DNA from: Acidimicrobiia bacterium
GTDB taxonomy: Bacteria > Actinomycetota > Acidimicrobiia > IMCC26256 > PALSA-610
Assembly: GCA_036271555.1 (NCBI GenBank)
Contig: DATBAK010000001.1
Location: 1-64,000, forward strand
Direction of reading: 5' to 3'
Length of the DNA stretch: 64,000 bases
The number at the start of each line of letters is the position of its first letter. The first letter of the stretch is position 1. Positions 1 to 9,855 of this stretch are shown piece by piece. The notes below the pieces were generated by a model. It was not told where the DNA came from. It saw only the letters and a program-made list of their open reading frames with translations, and made no database searches. The translations under genes were made by a program, and so were the position numbers.

Positions 1-141
1 CGGCGTGAACGCCGTCGACGGATCCGCGTCGTGCAACACCTTCGTGATCGCCGCCGTCAACGTCGTTTTCCCGTGATCGATATGACCGATCGTCCCGATG
101 TTCAGATGCGGCTTGGTCCGCTCGAACTTCGCCTTCGCCAT
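1..141 (-). CDS. tuf: Elongation factor Tu, N-terminal fragment (runs off window start)
   Basis: The reading frame from the ATG at 141 gives the N-terminus of EF-Tu, the GTPase that carries aminoacyl-tRNA to the ribosome. The opening [20 protein letters not shown] is diagnostic and leads into the P-loop GHIDHGKTT that binds GTP phosphates. Only about 47 residues are inside the window. A GGAG Shine-Dalgarno lies about 8 bases before the ATG. tRNA-Met ends roughly 55 bases upstream on the same strand, so tuf probably shares a transcript with the tRNAs, as tufB does in Escherichia coli. The identity is secure; only the rest of the gene is missing. Confidence 0.97.
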   Translation of the reverse strand, partial: MAKAKFERTKPHLNIGTIGHIDHGKTTLTAAITKVLHDADPSTAFTP

Positions 142-196
142 TCGGAACTCTCCGTCGTTTCTCTCGGGGCTGGATCGCCGTGACCGGCGTCGGGGC

Positions 197-273
197 TGGT
201 AGCGGAGGCGGGACTCGAACCCGCGACCCCACGATTATGAGCCGTGTGCTCTTGCCAACTGAGCTACTCCGCC
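197..273 (-). tRNA. tRNA-Met (CAT), elongator type
   Basis: On the minus strand a complete cloverleaf can be read: 7-bp acceptor GGCGGAG/CTCCGCT with a G-U first pair, a D-arm, an anticodon loop with CAT, and a T-arm with GGTTCGAGTCC. The 3' CCA is encoded (197-199). The first pair is not the unpaired C-A of initiator tRNA, so this is the elongator type; an Ile2 (lysidine) identity is less likely. It lies directly upstream of tuf. Confidence 0.95.
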
Positions 274-310
274 GAAACGGGGCCTGCACGCACGCGTGCG
301 TGGCCCCCGG

Positions 311-383
311 AGCCCCCTTACGGAATCGAACCGTAGACCCCTTCCTTACCATGGAAGTGCTCTGCCGTCTGAGCTAAGGGGGC
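311..383 (-). tRNA. tRNA-Thr (GGT)
   Basis: Minus-strand cloverleaf with acceptor GCCCCCT/AGGGGGC, anticodon stem CTTCC/GGAAG and loop ATGGTAA, giving anticodon GGT. The T-arm is ACGGTTCGATTCCGT. CCA is not encoded. It is 37 bases upstream of tRNA-Met. Confidence 0.95.
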
Positions 384-427
384 GGCCGGAGAAGGATAGC
401 GGACGCCCCGCGATACCTTCCTTGCCC

Positions 428-919
428 GTGGACCTGCGCCTGCGTCTCGTCGATCGACGCGACGCCGAGGCGATCCTGGCGATCTACAACCCCGAGGTGC
501 TCGAGTCGACCGTGACGTTCGACCTCGTGCCCCGGAGCCTCGCCGACCAGCTCGCGTGGATCGAGGAGCACTCGGGCGGGCACCCCGCGATCGTCGCGAC
601 CGCCGGCGACGAGGTCGTCGGCTTCGGCTCGCTCACGCCGTACCGGCCGCGCGCCGCGTACGCGACGACGGTCGAGGACTCGGTGTACGTGCGCCGCGAT
701 CGGCGCGGCAACGGAGTCGGTGCCGCGGTGCTCGAAGAGCTCGTGCGGCTCGGCACCGCGCACGGGTTCCACTCCGCGATCGCGCGCATCGTCGGCAACC
801 ACGAGGCGTCGATCGCGCTCCACTCGCGCTGCGGCTTCCAGACCATCGGCGTCGAACGCGAGATCGGGCGCAAGTTCGGCAGGTGGCTCGATGTCGTCTT
901 GATGCAGATCCTGCTCTGA
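428..919 (+). CDS. GNAT-family N-acetyltransferase (phosphinothricin acetyltransferase-like)
   Basis: This 163-residue protein has the GNAT fold signature. The acetyl-CoA pyrophosphate loop is seen in YVRRDRRGNGVGAAVL, and the C-terminal NHEASIALHSRCGFQTIG is typical of the phosphinothricin/methionine-sulfoximine acetyltransferase subfamily, which N-acetylates small amino-acid-like molecules. The substrate here is unknown. The open frame extends upstream to 296 through the tRNA-Thr gene, so I take the GTG at 428 as the start (VDLRLRLVD is a usual GNAT beginning). The gene is antisense to the tRNA-tuf cluster and stands alone. A resistance role is possible but cannot be claimed from sequence. 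Confidence 0.85.
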   Translation: MDLRLRLVDRRDAEAILAIYNPEVLESTVTFDLVPRSLADQLAWIEEHSGGHPAIVATAGDEVVGFGSLTPYRPRAAYATTVEDSVYVRRDRRGNGVGAAVLEELVRLGTAHGFHSAIARIVGNHEASIALHSRCGFQTIGVEREIGRKFGRWLDVVLMQILL

Positions 920-1106
920 CGTCCGGAGCAGTCGGCGGCCGGTCCGACGTTCGCGGCGACCTCGTTGAGCTTGCGCCGGAGTGGCGCGGGAACCTGCGTC
1001 GACGCGACGCGGAGCGACAGATCGAACTGCTCGAGCTGCGCGGCGTAGCCGGACGCGCCGTCCCGCGGGACGCATCCCGTCGGTGTTTCCCCGCAGGCAG
1101 AAAACG

Positions 1107-1189
1107 TGGGCCGGGTTGGATTCGAACCAACGTAGCGATAACGCAACGGGTTTACAGCCCGTCCCCTTTGGCCACTCGGGTACCGACCC
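1107..1189 (-). tRNA. tRNA-Tyr (GTA)
   Basis: Class II tRNA of 83 bases on the minus strand. Acceptor GGGTCGG pairs with CCGGCCC (one G-U), the anticodon loop reads CTGTAAA (GTA), a long variable arm follows, then T-arm GTTGGTTCGAATCCAAC. CCA is not encoded. It is about 720 bases upstream of tRNA-Thr, with the oppositely oriented GNAT gene between. Confidence 0.95.
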
Positions 1190-1239
1190 GGCGCTACGTT
1201 AGCAGCGGCCTTCACGAGCTCTTCTGGGAGTGAATCGTC

Positions 1240-1728
1240 ATGCCGTCATTCGACGTCGTCTCCGAAATCGACCAGCAAGAGGTGCGCAACGCGGTCGATC
1301 AGACCGCGCGCGAGCTCGCGACGCGCTTCGACTTCAAGGGCACCGACAGCACGGTCGAGCTCAAGGAGCACACGATCGAGCTCGCGTCCGCGAGCGACGA
1401 TCGGCTCAAGGCGCTCACGCAGGTGCTCGAGGAGAAGCTCGTCAAGCGCAAGGTCTCGCTCAAGGCGCTGACCTACGGCAACGTCGAGGAAGCCGCGAAG
1501 GGCAGCGTGCGCCAGACCGCCACGATCAACGTCGGCATCTCCTCGGACAAGGCGCGCGAGATCGGCAAGTACATCAAGGGTCTCGGCCTCAAGGGCGTGC
1601 AGCACCAGGTGCAGGGCGAGCAGCTGCGCGTCACCGGCAAGAAGCGCGACGACCTCCAGTCCGCGATCACGTCATTGCGCGAGCACGACTTCGAAGTCCC
1701 GCTGCAGTTCACGAACTTCCGCGACTGA
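1240..1728 (+). CDS. yajQ: YajQ/UPF0234 family nucleotide-binding protein
   Basis: The 162-residue product matches YajQ along its full length, from MPSFDVVSEID to the conserved end VPLQFTNFRD. The family has two similar alpha/beta halves; the central GLKGVQHQVQGEQLRVTGKK and the terminal LQFTNFR are hallmark segments. Proteins of this family bind nucleotides, and Xanthomonas and Pseudomonas members bind cyclic di-GMP and act as regulators. That activity is known for relatives and only possible here. GGGAG lies about 8 bases before the ATG. The gene is monocistronic, between tRNA-Tyr (opposite strand) and a convergent permease gene. A c-di-GMP link would fit the rsiG-like gene at 61336-61845. 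Confidence 0.95.
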   Translation: MPSFDVVSEIDQQEVRNAVDQTARELATRFDFKGTDSTVELKEHTIELASASDDRLKALTQVLEEKLVKRKVSLKALTYGNVEEAAKGSVRQTATINVGISSDKAREIGKYIKGLGLKGVQHQVQGEQLRVTGKKRDDLQSAITSLREHDFEVPLQFTNFRD

Positions 1729-1802
1729 GGCCGTTCTCACCGCAGCGCCGGACGCTGTCGGCCGAATGGAGACGCGCGATCGCGGCGCGACCCGGTCGCG
1801 AC

Positions 1803-4220
1803 CTACTCGGCCGCGAGTGCGAGGCTCGTGCGGACACGCGCCGCCGCGCGGGCCGGCAACGACGCGACCAGGTTGACGAGCAACACCGCGGCCGGAATCA
1901 GCGTGGCGACCGTAACGAGCGGCACGGCGACGCTCGGCCCGACGCCGATCCGCCCCGCGACCGCGAGCCACGCGAACCGGCCGACGACGATCCCGGAGGG
2001 CACACCGATCACGAGCCCGACGACCGCGAGCGTCGTCGCCTGCCAAGCGAGAGTCGCCCGCACCTGTCGGCGATCGAAGCCGAGCGCCTTCAGCACCGCG
2101 AACTCGGAGCGGCGACGACGGGCGGTCGCGATCAGCGCGTGCGCGACGGCCGCGAGCGCCAGGACGATCATCAGCAGCGCGAGCACCGGTGCGACGCGCG
2201 CGGCCGTGCGCAAGCGGTCGATCTCGGGCGGTCGGGTCGGTCCGCCGATCGCCTCGCCGAGGTTGAACGGGACGAGCCGCGCGGTTTCGGCGAAGGCCGG
2301 AATCGCAAGGACGCGCCGTTGCAAGGTGTCGACGCTGACTCCGCGATCGAGACGCAGCAGCAGGAACCGCGTCGTCGAGCCGCTGTCGTCGGTGTCGTCG
2401 CGGTGCACGGTCGCGTAGCCCTCCGGCGTCACGATCGCGCCGTCGGCGAGGTGCTGCGCGTCGGCGGCGACGAGCGACGGGAACACGGTGCGACCGACCA
2501 CGCGAAACGTCCGCGCGGCCTTGCCGGCTTCGAGGCGGACCGTGTCGCCGACGCGCTTGTGCAGCGCGTCGAGCGTGTCGCGACCCAGCGCCACCTCGCC
2601 GGTCGTCCGCGGCTCACGTCCCGCGACGATCGTCGGTTCGATCTCGCCTCGGATCCCCGTGAACGACCAGAGCACCGTGTCGCGACCATCGATCTCGCTC
2701 GACGAGTAGCACAGCGCGCCGATGTCGCCGACGCCGCGCGTCCGGTCGAGACCGCTGGTACCGGTGTTGCATCGCGTCGGCGACGCGATGTCGCGAACCT
2801 GCGCATCCCACGTCCACCCGTAGAGCCGGGGCGTGTCGGAGAGGCGCCCGAGCGACGTCGTGAACACGAGCACCGCGGTCACGCCGAGCACACCGAGGGC
2901 GGCCCCGACAAACGCCGAACGGACCGGAACCGCATGATCCTCGCGCCCCGGGTCGAACGCCATGCGCACGCCGCTCGCAACCGTCGGCCGCAGGTGCGCG
3001 ACCGCGAGGGCGTCGATCACCGAACGCGAGCGACGGGTGTCGCGCGGATCGACGCGCGCCGCCCGGACGGCCGTCGCCACGATCAGCCCGAACAGCAGCG
3101 CGAGCAGGGCGATCGCACCGAGGCCGAGCACGAGCCAGTCGGCGTGCACGCCGACGTCGGGATCCGCGCGCCGCGCCACGCCGAGGGGGAAGAGCGGCGA
3201 CAACGCGATCGCACCGACGCCCGCGAACGCGGCGCCGCCGACGCCGACCACGAGCGCGCGCGGGACGCTCACGGCGGCGCGCTCGTTGCGGGTGAGACCG
3301 AGCGCGCGCCACGTCGCCTGCTGCTGCCGGACGCGTGAGAAGTCGCGGACGACGACGATGCCGACCGCGAACATGCCCGCGATCGCGGCGACCGCGGCGA
3401 AGATCCACAGCGCGGTCGTGAGCACGTCGATGGCGTGCTGCGCGCCCGTGTTCTCCGGCGTCGGGTCGAGGACACGGAACCCGTCGTCCTTCCCGAAGGA
3501 ACGTTCCGCGATCGCGCGTACCCGCGCGAGATCGGCCGGCCCACCAGGCACCGCGACGCGAAGGTCGAAGGCGAACGAGACGATCTTGCTCTCGTACGCA
3601 CGCCGGAAGGCCTCGGTCAGCGAGACGATGCCGCCACCGGCGGCGAGATCGCTGAGGTCCGCGGGGCGCCGCACGATGCCGACGATGCGCAATCGGGGGT
3701 GCGGGTTCGAGGCGACCGGTGTGAAGTTGCCCCGCTCGACCTGCGCGGGCGTCAACGTGATCGTGTCGATGACACTGCCGATGGTGAGCTGCGTCTGCTT
3801 CGCGAACGCCTCGCCGATCGTCACCTCGTCGGGCGCGTTCGGGTCGGCCAACCGACCCTTGACGAGGCGCGGTCGGTCGACGACGGTGCCCCAGGTTCCG
3901 TCCTCGTCGGTCGCGAACGAGACGTTCGGTCGTTGCACCGCGGTGATCCCGAACACGCGGATCACACCGGCCCGGGTCACGCGCGCACGTCGTTCGAACT
4001 CGTGGATCCGCGCCTCGCTGTCGACGCCGATGTTGAGCTCGAGATTGGTCGTGCCGCTCACGACGTTGAAGCGGCGCAAGGACGCGTTGCTGCGGCGCGC
4101 ACCCGCGACCGCCGCGAGCACGATCGACCCGACGACACCGACGAGTACGACGATGGCAATCGTCGCGACGCGCCGCCGGCGCAAGTCGTTGACGGCCAGC
4201 CAGCCGATGGGCCCACCCAT
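1803..4220 (-). CDS. FtsX-type ABC transporter permease (MacB/LolC-like)
   Basis: An 805-residue membrane protein with the architecture of a fused FtsX permease. A first membrane helix (VATIAIVVLVGVVGSIVLAA) is followed by a large extracytoplasmic domain. Three helices lie around residues 265-390, a second extracytoplasmic domain and a final three-helix FtsX block close the protein. Relatives couple ATP hydrolysis on a separate ATPase to mechanical work on lipids, lipoproteins, peptides or peptidoglycan hydrolases. No ABC ATPase gene is adjacent, so the partner must be encoded elsewhere. The gene converges on yajQ. The family is clear; the substrate is unknown. Confidence 0.85.
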   Translation of the reverse strand: MGGPIGWLAVNDLRRRRVATIAIVVLVGVVGSIVLAAVAGARRSNASLRRFNVVSGTTNLELNIGVDSEARIHEFERRARVTRAGVIRVFGITAVQRPNVSFATDEDGTWGTVVDRPRLVKGRLADPNAPDEVTIGEAFAKQTQLTIGSVIDTITLTPAQVERGNFTPVASNPHPRLRIVGIVRRPADLSDLAAGGGIVSLTEAFRRAYESKIVSFAFDLRVAVPGGPADLARVRAIAERSFGKDDGFRVLDPTPENTGAQHAIDVLTTALWIFAAVAAIAGMFAVGIVVVRDFSRVRQQQATWRALGLTRNERAAVSVPRALVVGVGGAAFAGVGAIALSPLFPLGVARRADPDVGVHADWLVLGLGAIALLALLFGLIVATAVRAARVDPRDTRRSRSVIDALAVAHLRPTVASGVRMAFDPGREDHAVPVRSAFVGAALGVLGVTAVLVFTTSLGRLSDTPRLYGWTWDAQVRDIASPTRCNTGTSGLDRTRGVGDIGALCYSSSEIDGRDTVLWSFTGIRGEIEPTIVAGREPRTTGEVALGRDTLDALHKRVGDTVRLEAGKAARTFRVVGRTVFPSLVAADAQHLADGAIVTPEGYATVHRDDTDDSGSTTRFLLLRLDRGVSVDTLQRRVLAIPAFAETARLVPFNLGEAIGGPTRPPEIDRLRTAARVAPVLALLMIVLALAAVAHALIATARRRRSEFAVLKALGFDRRQVRATLAWQATTLAVVGLVIGVPSGIVVGRFAWLAVAGRIGVGPSVAVPLVTVATLIPAAVLLVNLVASLPARAAARVRTSLALAAE

Positions 4221-4323
4221 GCGCTGTCACTGTTGCCCGTCATCGCGCGCGCCGACAATGTGGCGCGCACCCAGCGGCGAGGGGTAGTAGCACCCTGCTT
4301 CGCCGTTCCCAGGAGATCGGACG

Positions 4324-4351
4324 GGTCGCTTCGCTCGGGCGCGACCGACCG
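4324..4351 (-). repeat. Stop-codon-proximal REP-like hairpin
   Basis: Just after the stop codon of the DUF4389 gene, the minus strand carries GGTCGC and GCGACC arms (4341-4346 and 4324-4329) around CCGAGCGAA. It resembles the dispersed repeat found after several other stop codons in this window. It could serve as a terminator-like hairpin; no U-tract follows. The rest of 4221-4357 shows nothing else. Confidence 0.5.
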
Positions 4352-4357
4352 GAAGGG

Positions 4358-4957
4358 TCAGTCCAGCTCGAACGGTGGATACACGTCGTTCAGGAGCAGG
4401 AAGTACGACTGGACGCGGACACTCCAGCGCATCAGCTTGACGATGAAATCGCGCAGACCCTCGGGCCAGCGGCCGGTGAACAGCACCGCGAAGAACGCGA
4501 TGACCGCCGCGATCCACCCGCCGATCGCGAGGATCGCGAGCACGATGAGGTGCGGGATCACGAGGATGATCCGGAAGAACACCGTCAGCCGGTTGCGGTC
4601 GGTGAGCTGCGGCAGGAAGTCGACGCGCACGCGCGGGTCGTCGCCGGGATCCGCGGCGCTGGTCTCGAACGAGAACGGCGGGTACTCCTCGCGCATGAAC
4701 AGCACGTACGTGTAGGTACGGACCGTGTAGCGGATGTACATCGCCTGCACACCGGCGAGCCCTTCCGGCAGCTTGCCGGTGAACAAGATCAACAGCCACG
4801 ACACGAAGCCGACGACCTCGGACACGAACTGCAACACGTACAGCACGATGAGGTGCGGGATCGCCATGAACACATGGCCGATCGCCCGCCAGTTCGCGAC
4901 CTGCTCCGGCGCGTCGATCGCGAACGTGGCCGGGTACGCGCTGCTCGGTGCCTGCAT
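4358..4957 (-). CDS. DUF4389 membrane protein with two tandem repeats
   Basis: The 199-residue protein has two copies of one unit. Each contains IPHLIVL, a pair of hydrophobic helices, LFTG-x-x-PEGL, an Arg-rich stretch and a terminal YPPF. The units span about residues 20-100 and 125-199, so four membrane helices are expected. This is the DUF4389 pattern, common in actinobacteria and of unknown function. The start ATG at 4957 is followed by MQAPSSAYPATF, as in relatives. It is flanked by hairpins on both sides and appears to be its own transcription unit. No function can be assigned. Confidence 0.85.
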   Translation of the reverse strand: MQAPSSAYPATFAIDAPEQVANWRAIGHVFMAIPHLIVLYVLQFVSEVVGFVSWLLILFTGKLPEGLAGVQAMYIRYTVRTYTYVLFMREEYPPFSFETSAADPGDDPRVRVDFLPQLTDRNRLTVFFRIILVIPHLIVLAILAIGGWIAAVIAFFAVLFTGRWPEGLRDFIVKLMRWSVRVQSYFLLLNDVYPPFELD

Positions 4958-4995
4958 GGTCCCACCCCCAAGTCGCCCGAGACCGTAGCGCTCGC

Positions 4996-5031
4996 GATCA
5001 CCGCCCGGAAGGTTCCCGGGCGGCGGTGATC
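4996..5031 (-). terminator. Hairpin after htpX (probable terminator)
   Basis: GATCACCGCC (4996-5005) pairs with GGCGGTGATC (5022-5031), with extra G-C pairs inside the loop. It begins 15 bases after the htpX stop on the minus strand. There is no U-run, as is usual for stem-only actinobacterial terminators. Confidence 0.6.
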
Positions 5032-5045
5032 GGACGGCGGGTTCG

Positions 5046-5885
5046 CTACTGGGCGCGCAGGCGGGCGACCCGGTCGGCCGTCGGCGGGTGGCTCGAGTAG
5101 AAGTTCGCGAACTTGACCTTGCGGCCCGTGAACGGGTTGATGATGTACGCCGTCGCGTGCGCGGGGTCGACGTCCATCGGCACCTGCCGCGCGTAGCTCT
5201 CGATCTTCAGCAGCGCGTTCGCGAGCGGCTCGCCCGTGCCGATGAGCTCGGCGCCGCTGCGGTCGGCTTCGTACTCACGCGAACGCGAGAGCGCCATCTG
5301 CAGAAGGCCGGCCGCGATCGGAGCGAGGATCGCCATCGCGAGCACACCGAAGATGTTCTCGTCGCGGCTGCGGCCACCGCCGCCGAAGATCGCGCCCCAC
5401 ATCACCATGCGGGCGAGGAACGTGATCGCGAGCGCGACGGTCGCGGCGACCGAGCCGATGAGGATGTCGTGGTTGCGCACGTGCGAGATCTCGTGTGCGA
5501 GCACGCCGCGCAGCTCGTCCTGATCGACGACCTGGAGCAGACCCTGCGTGACCGCGACCGCCGCGTGGTGCTCGTTGCGGCCGGTCGCGAAGGCGTTGGG
5601 CTGCGAAGCCGGCGCGATGTAGATCGACGGCATCGGCATGGCGGCCCGCTGGGTGAGATCACGGACGATGGCGTAGAGCTGCGGTGCTTCCTGCTCCGTG
5701 ACCGGCTTGGCGCGAGCGGCCTTCACGGCCACCTTGTCGCTGAACCAGTAGGAGCCACCGACGAAGACGAGGCCGAGGACCAGGCCGATGATCAGCCCAC
5801 CCTGGCCGAAGAACGAACCGACACCGAGGAACAGTGCGCCGAGAACGGTGAGCAGTACGACGGTCTTGGTCGTGTTCTTGAGCAT
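5046..5885 (-). CDS. htpX: HtpX-type membrane zinc metalloprotease
   Basis: 279 residues. Two N-terminal membrane helices (about residues 10-50) precede the catalytic GVLAHEISHVRNHD, where HEISH supplies two zinc ligands and the catalytic Glu. A later pair of hydrophobic helices and SREYEADRSGAELIG, with the third zinc ligand Glu, complete the M48 peptidase site. HtpX degrades misfolded or damaged membrane proteins at the cytoplasmic face, with the FtsH system. The length matches the actinobacterial family. The gene is monocistronic with a hairpin after it. The 5' region (5886-6050) holds no recognisable operator. Confidence 0.95.
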   Translation of the reverse strand: MLKNTTKTVVLLTVLGALFLGVGSFFGQGGLIIGLVLGLVFVGGSYWFSDKVAVKAARAKPVTEQEAPQLYAIVRDLTQRAAMPMPSIYIAPASQPNAFATGRNEHHAAVAVTQGLLQVVDQDELRGVLAHEISHVRNHDILIGSVAATVALAITFLARMVMWGAIFGGGGRSRDENIFGVLAMAILAPIAAGLLQMALSRSREYEADRSGAELIGTGEPLANALLKIESYARQVPMDVDPAHATAYIINPFTGRKVKFANFYSSHPPTADRVARLRAQ

Positions 5886-6050
5886 GTCCGATCACCTTGT
5901 TCACGGTTGGGTCGAGCCGCACAACACGGGCCCATGTGAAGACGTTCCCAAAGGGTACGAGCCGGGCGCCCGAGCACTCCGCCGCTCTCAGTATCGGCTC
6001 AGCGGTCCTTGCCTGAGCGCGCGCGGCGCGAGCGGCGCGGCCTCGCGTGG

Positions 6051-6094
6051 GGCCTGAGGCGTCGAGGAGGGCGAGCTTGCGAGCCCGGACCAAC
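6051..6094 (-). repeat. REP-like element after the HAD gene stop
   Basis: Read on the minus strand from just past the stop at 6098, the sequence contains GGTCCGGGCTCGCAAGCTCG then CCTCCTCGACGCCTCAGG. It shares the CCTCGACGCCTCAGG half with the copy at 58928-58985 and has the same position relative to a stop codon. Confidence 0.6.
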
Positions 6095-6097
6095 AGA

Positions 6098-6597
6098 TCA
6101 GTCGTAATAACCGGAGTGGACGTAGAGGCACGGGATGTTCTCGGAGCGGAACATCTCGACGTTACGGCGGTCGTCTTCGAAGGCGAGCTTCGGGTCGAAG
6201 CCCGCGTGTCGCAGCTCCCAGACCGTCGCCTGCTTGAAGTCGCGCGACAGGTCGTAGTCGCCCCACGGACGCATCACGAGCAGGTCCCACCGGATCTGGT
6301 ACCGGCGCAACCACGCCTCGGTGACCTCGTGCACGCGGTGCGGGCGCGCGGTGAGCAGCACGATGCGCAGGTTCGGCTCGAGCAGGTCGAGCAGGCCGCG
6401 CACTTCTTCGATGACGGGGTCCTCACCGCACGCGTCGAAGAACGCGCGCCAGTTCGCGCGCGGCGCCTCGATGTAGTGCTGGCGCGTCGACGCATCGGAC
6501 AGCACGCCGTCGATGTCGACGACGACCGCCGCGCCGGGTTCGACCGGTCCGTCGCGCCAGGTCCAGTGCTCGGGGATGTATCGCAAGCGCGCGCCGC

Positions 6598-6601
<4 letters not shown>
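6098..6601 (-). CDS. HAD-superfamily phosphatase (polynucleotide kinase 3'-phosphatase-like)
   Basis: A 167-residue HAD protein. [11 protein letters not shown] carries the nucleophile Asp and the second Asp of motif [10 protein letters not shown] gives motif II, a Lys in [10 protein letters not shown] may be motif III, and [12 protein letters not shown] gives the acidic motif IV. The small cap and the DIDG...LTARP spacing resemble the phosphatase domain of polynucleotide kinases and related small-substrate HADs. The true substrate is unknown. Its ATG overlaps the acsA stop by four bases (ATGA), so it is translated from the acsA message. Confidence 0.75.
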
Positions 6602-8553
<1,952 letters not shown>

Positions 8554-8664
8554 GGATGTCCCTCCGTTCGCCGTAACCGGCCCAAAACTATCCGTCGCGG
8601 GTGCGCGGTCAGCTCGTGAACCGAGTCGAAGCTCCGTGCCGCGACGAGCAAGCACGCGACCGTG

Positions 8665-9843
8665 TTACCGCCTCCGCGGGCGCGTTCCCTTCGAGAGCAC
8701 GACGACTCGGTGCGCACCGAGCCCTGCGGGATCCGTGAGCGCGGCGGCCTGCGGCGCGCGGCTGCGCCCTTCGAGCGCGACGAGATCACCGACCGCGGCG
8801 CGCGCCTCCCAGGTGTCGCGCCCGTCGGCGACGGCCGCGTCGATGCCGAGCTCGGCGAGCCAATCGGCCTGCGTGACGTCGCGCTCGACCGTGAATCCGG
8901 CGTCGGCGGCGGCGTGGTGCAGCTGCTCGACGACGACGTCGGACACGAGGTCGCGCGAGCCGGGATCGACGAGCGGCTCCCCACTCCGCGCGTGGCCGCG
9001 GTACGTGCGCAACCACGCAGATTCGCCGCGTGCGAGCACGCCCGCGGCGGTATCCATCGTGTCGAGGAGCACGACGAACCCGTGGTGCAGTGTCGCCGAC
9101 GCGCGCCGGATCCACTCGTCGATGCCGCGCGGGATCGGCAGCCGCGCGCCGACCGCGACGTCGAGACCGTGCGTGACACGCCCGAGTGCGGCGGCGTCGG
9201 TCGCGCGCGCGGGCACGACCATCTCGACGAAGCGGTCGTCGTCGAGCGCGACGCGTACCTCGGCCCATCCCGCGGCGGTGAAGACGGCGATTCCGAACGG
9301 CAGGTTGTCGAGCAGCTCGTTCGCGAAGACGACACCGTCGACTTCCACGCCGGGAAGCTCGTCGAGCGCGGTGACGACGGGACCGCTCGCGGGTACCGGT
9401 ACCGAGGCGTCGGCGCCGTCGGGTGCGGCCGCGAACGGGCCGAACGCCTCGTCCGGCGGCTCGAGTCGGAGCCGCTCGCGTTGCGCGTCGCGCAGCGCGG
9501 GCGAGCGTTCGACGAGCACGTATCGCAGCGCGCGCAGACACGCGGGCGTGGCGCGCAGCACGTCGGACGCGAGCCGGCCCCGACCCGCGCCGGCCTCGAC
9601 GACGACGAACGGATCCGGACGTTCGAGCGCGTCCCACCAACCGTCGATCGCGGTCGCGACGAGCGCGCCGAACAGCGGACCGACTTCGGGACTCGTGATG
9701 AAGTCGGCCGTGTCGCGTCCCGCGCCGCGGCCCGACGCGAAGAAGCCCCCGGCGCCGTAGAGCGCGTGCTCGACGAACACGTCGAAGGGCACGGGGCCCT
9801 CGCGGCGGATCAGCCGGGCGAGCGAGGCAGCCGGCCCGTCCAT
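8665..9843 (-). CDS. MidA/NDUFAF7-family SAM-dependent methyltransferase
   Basis: 392 residues of the DUF185/MidA family. The N-terminal FDVFVEHALYGAGGFFASG, then DFITSPEVGPLFGALVA, is the family signature, and VVVEAGAGRGRLASDVL is the SAM-binding GxGxG-type loop. In mitochondria the family member NDUFAF7 methylates an arginine of NDUFS2 (the NuoD homologue) during complex I assembly. Bacterial members are usually uncharacterised. Here the gene starts 12 bases after nuoN as the last gene of the 11-subunit nuo operon, so a role in modifying NuoD is a strong inference. Nothing in the sequence proves the substrate. Confidence 0.88.
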   Translation of the reverse strand: MDGPAASLARLIRREGPVPFDVFVEHALYGAGGFFASGRGAGRDTADFITSPEVGPLFGALVATAIDGWWDALERPDPFVVVEAGAGRGRLASDVLRATPACLRALRYVLVERSPALRDAQRERLRLEPPDEAFGPFAAAPDGADASVPVPASGPVVTALDELPGVEVDGVVFANELLDNLPFGIAVFTAAGWAEVRVALDDDRFVEMVVPARATDAAALGRVTHGLDVAVGARLPIPRGIDEWIRRASATLHHGFVVLLDTMDTAAGVLARGESAWLRTYRGHARSGEPLVDPGSRDLVSDVVVEQLHHAAADAGFTVERDVTQADWLAELGIDAAVADGRDTWEARAAVGDLVALEGRSRAPQAAALTDPAGLGAHRVVVLSKGTRPRRR

Positions 9844-9855
9844 GTGGTCGTTACG

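Noticed and set aside
197-273. Initiator tRNA-Met
   Set aside because: The acceptor begins with a G-U pair instead of the initiator C-A mismatch, and the anticodon stem lacks the three G-C pairs.
374-1233. Several overlapping frames around the GNAT gene and tRNAs
   Set aside because: Only the GNAT frame has a recognisable domain; the others run through tRNA genes and are Arg-rich shadows.
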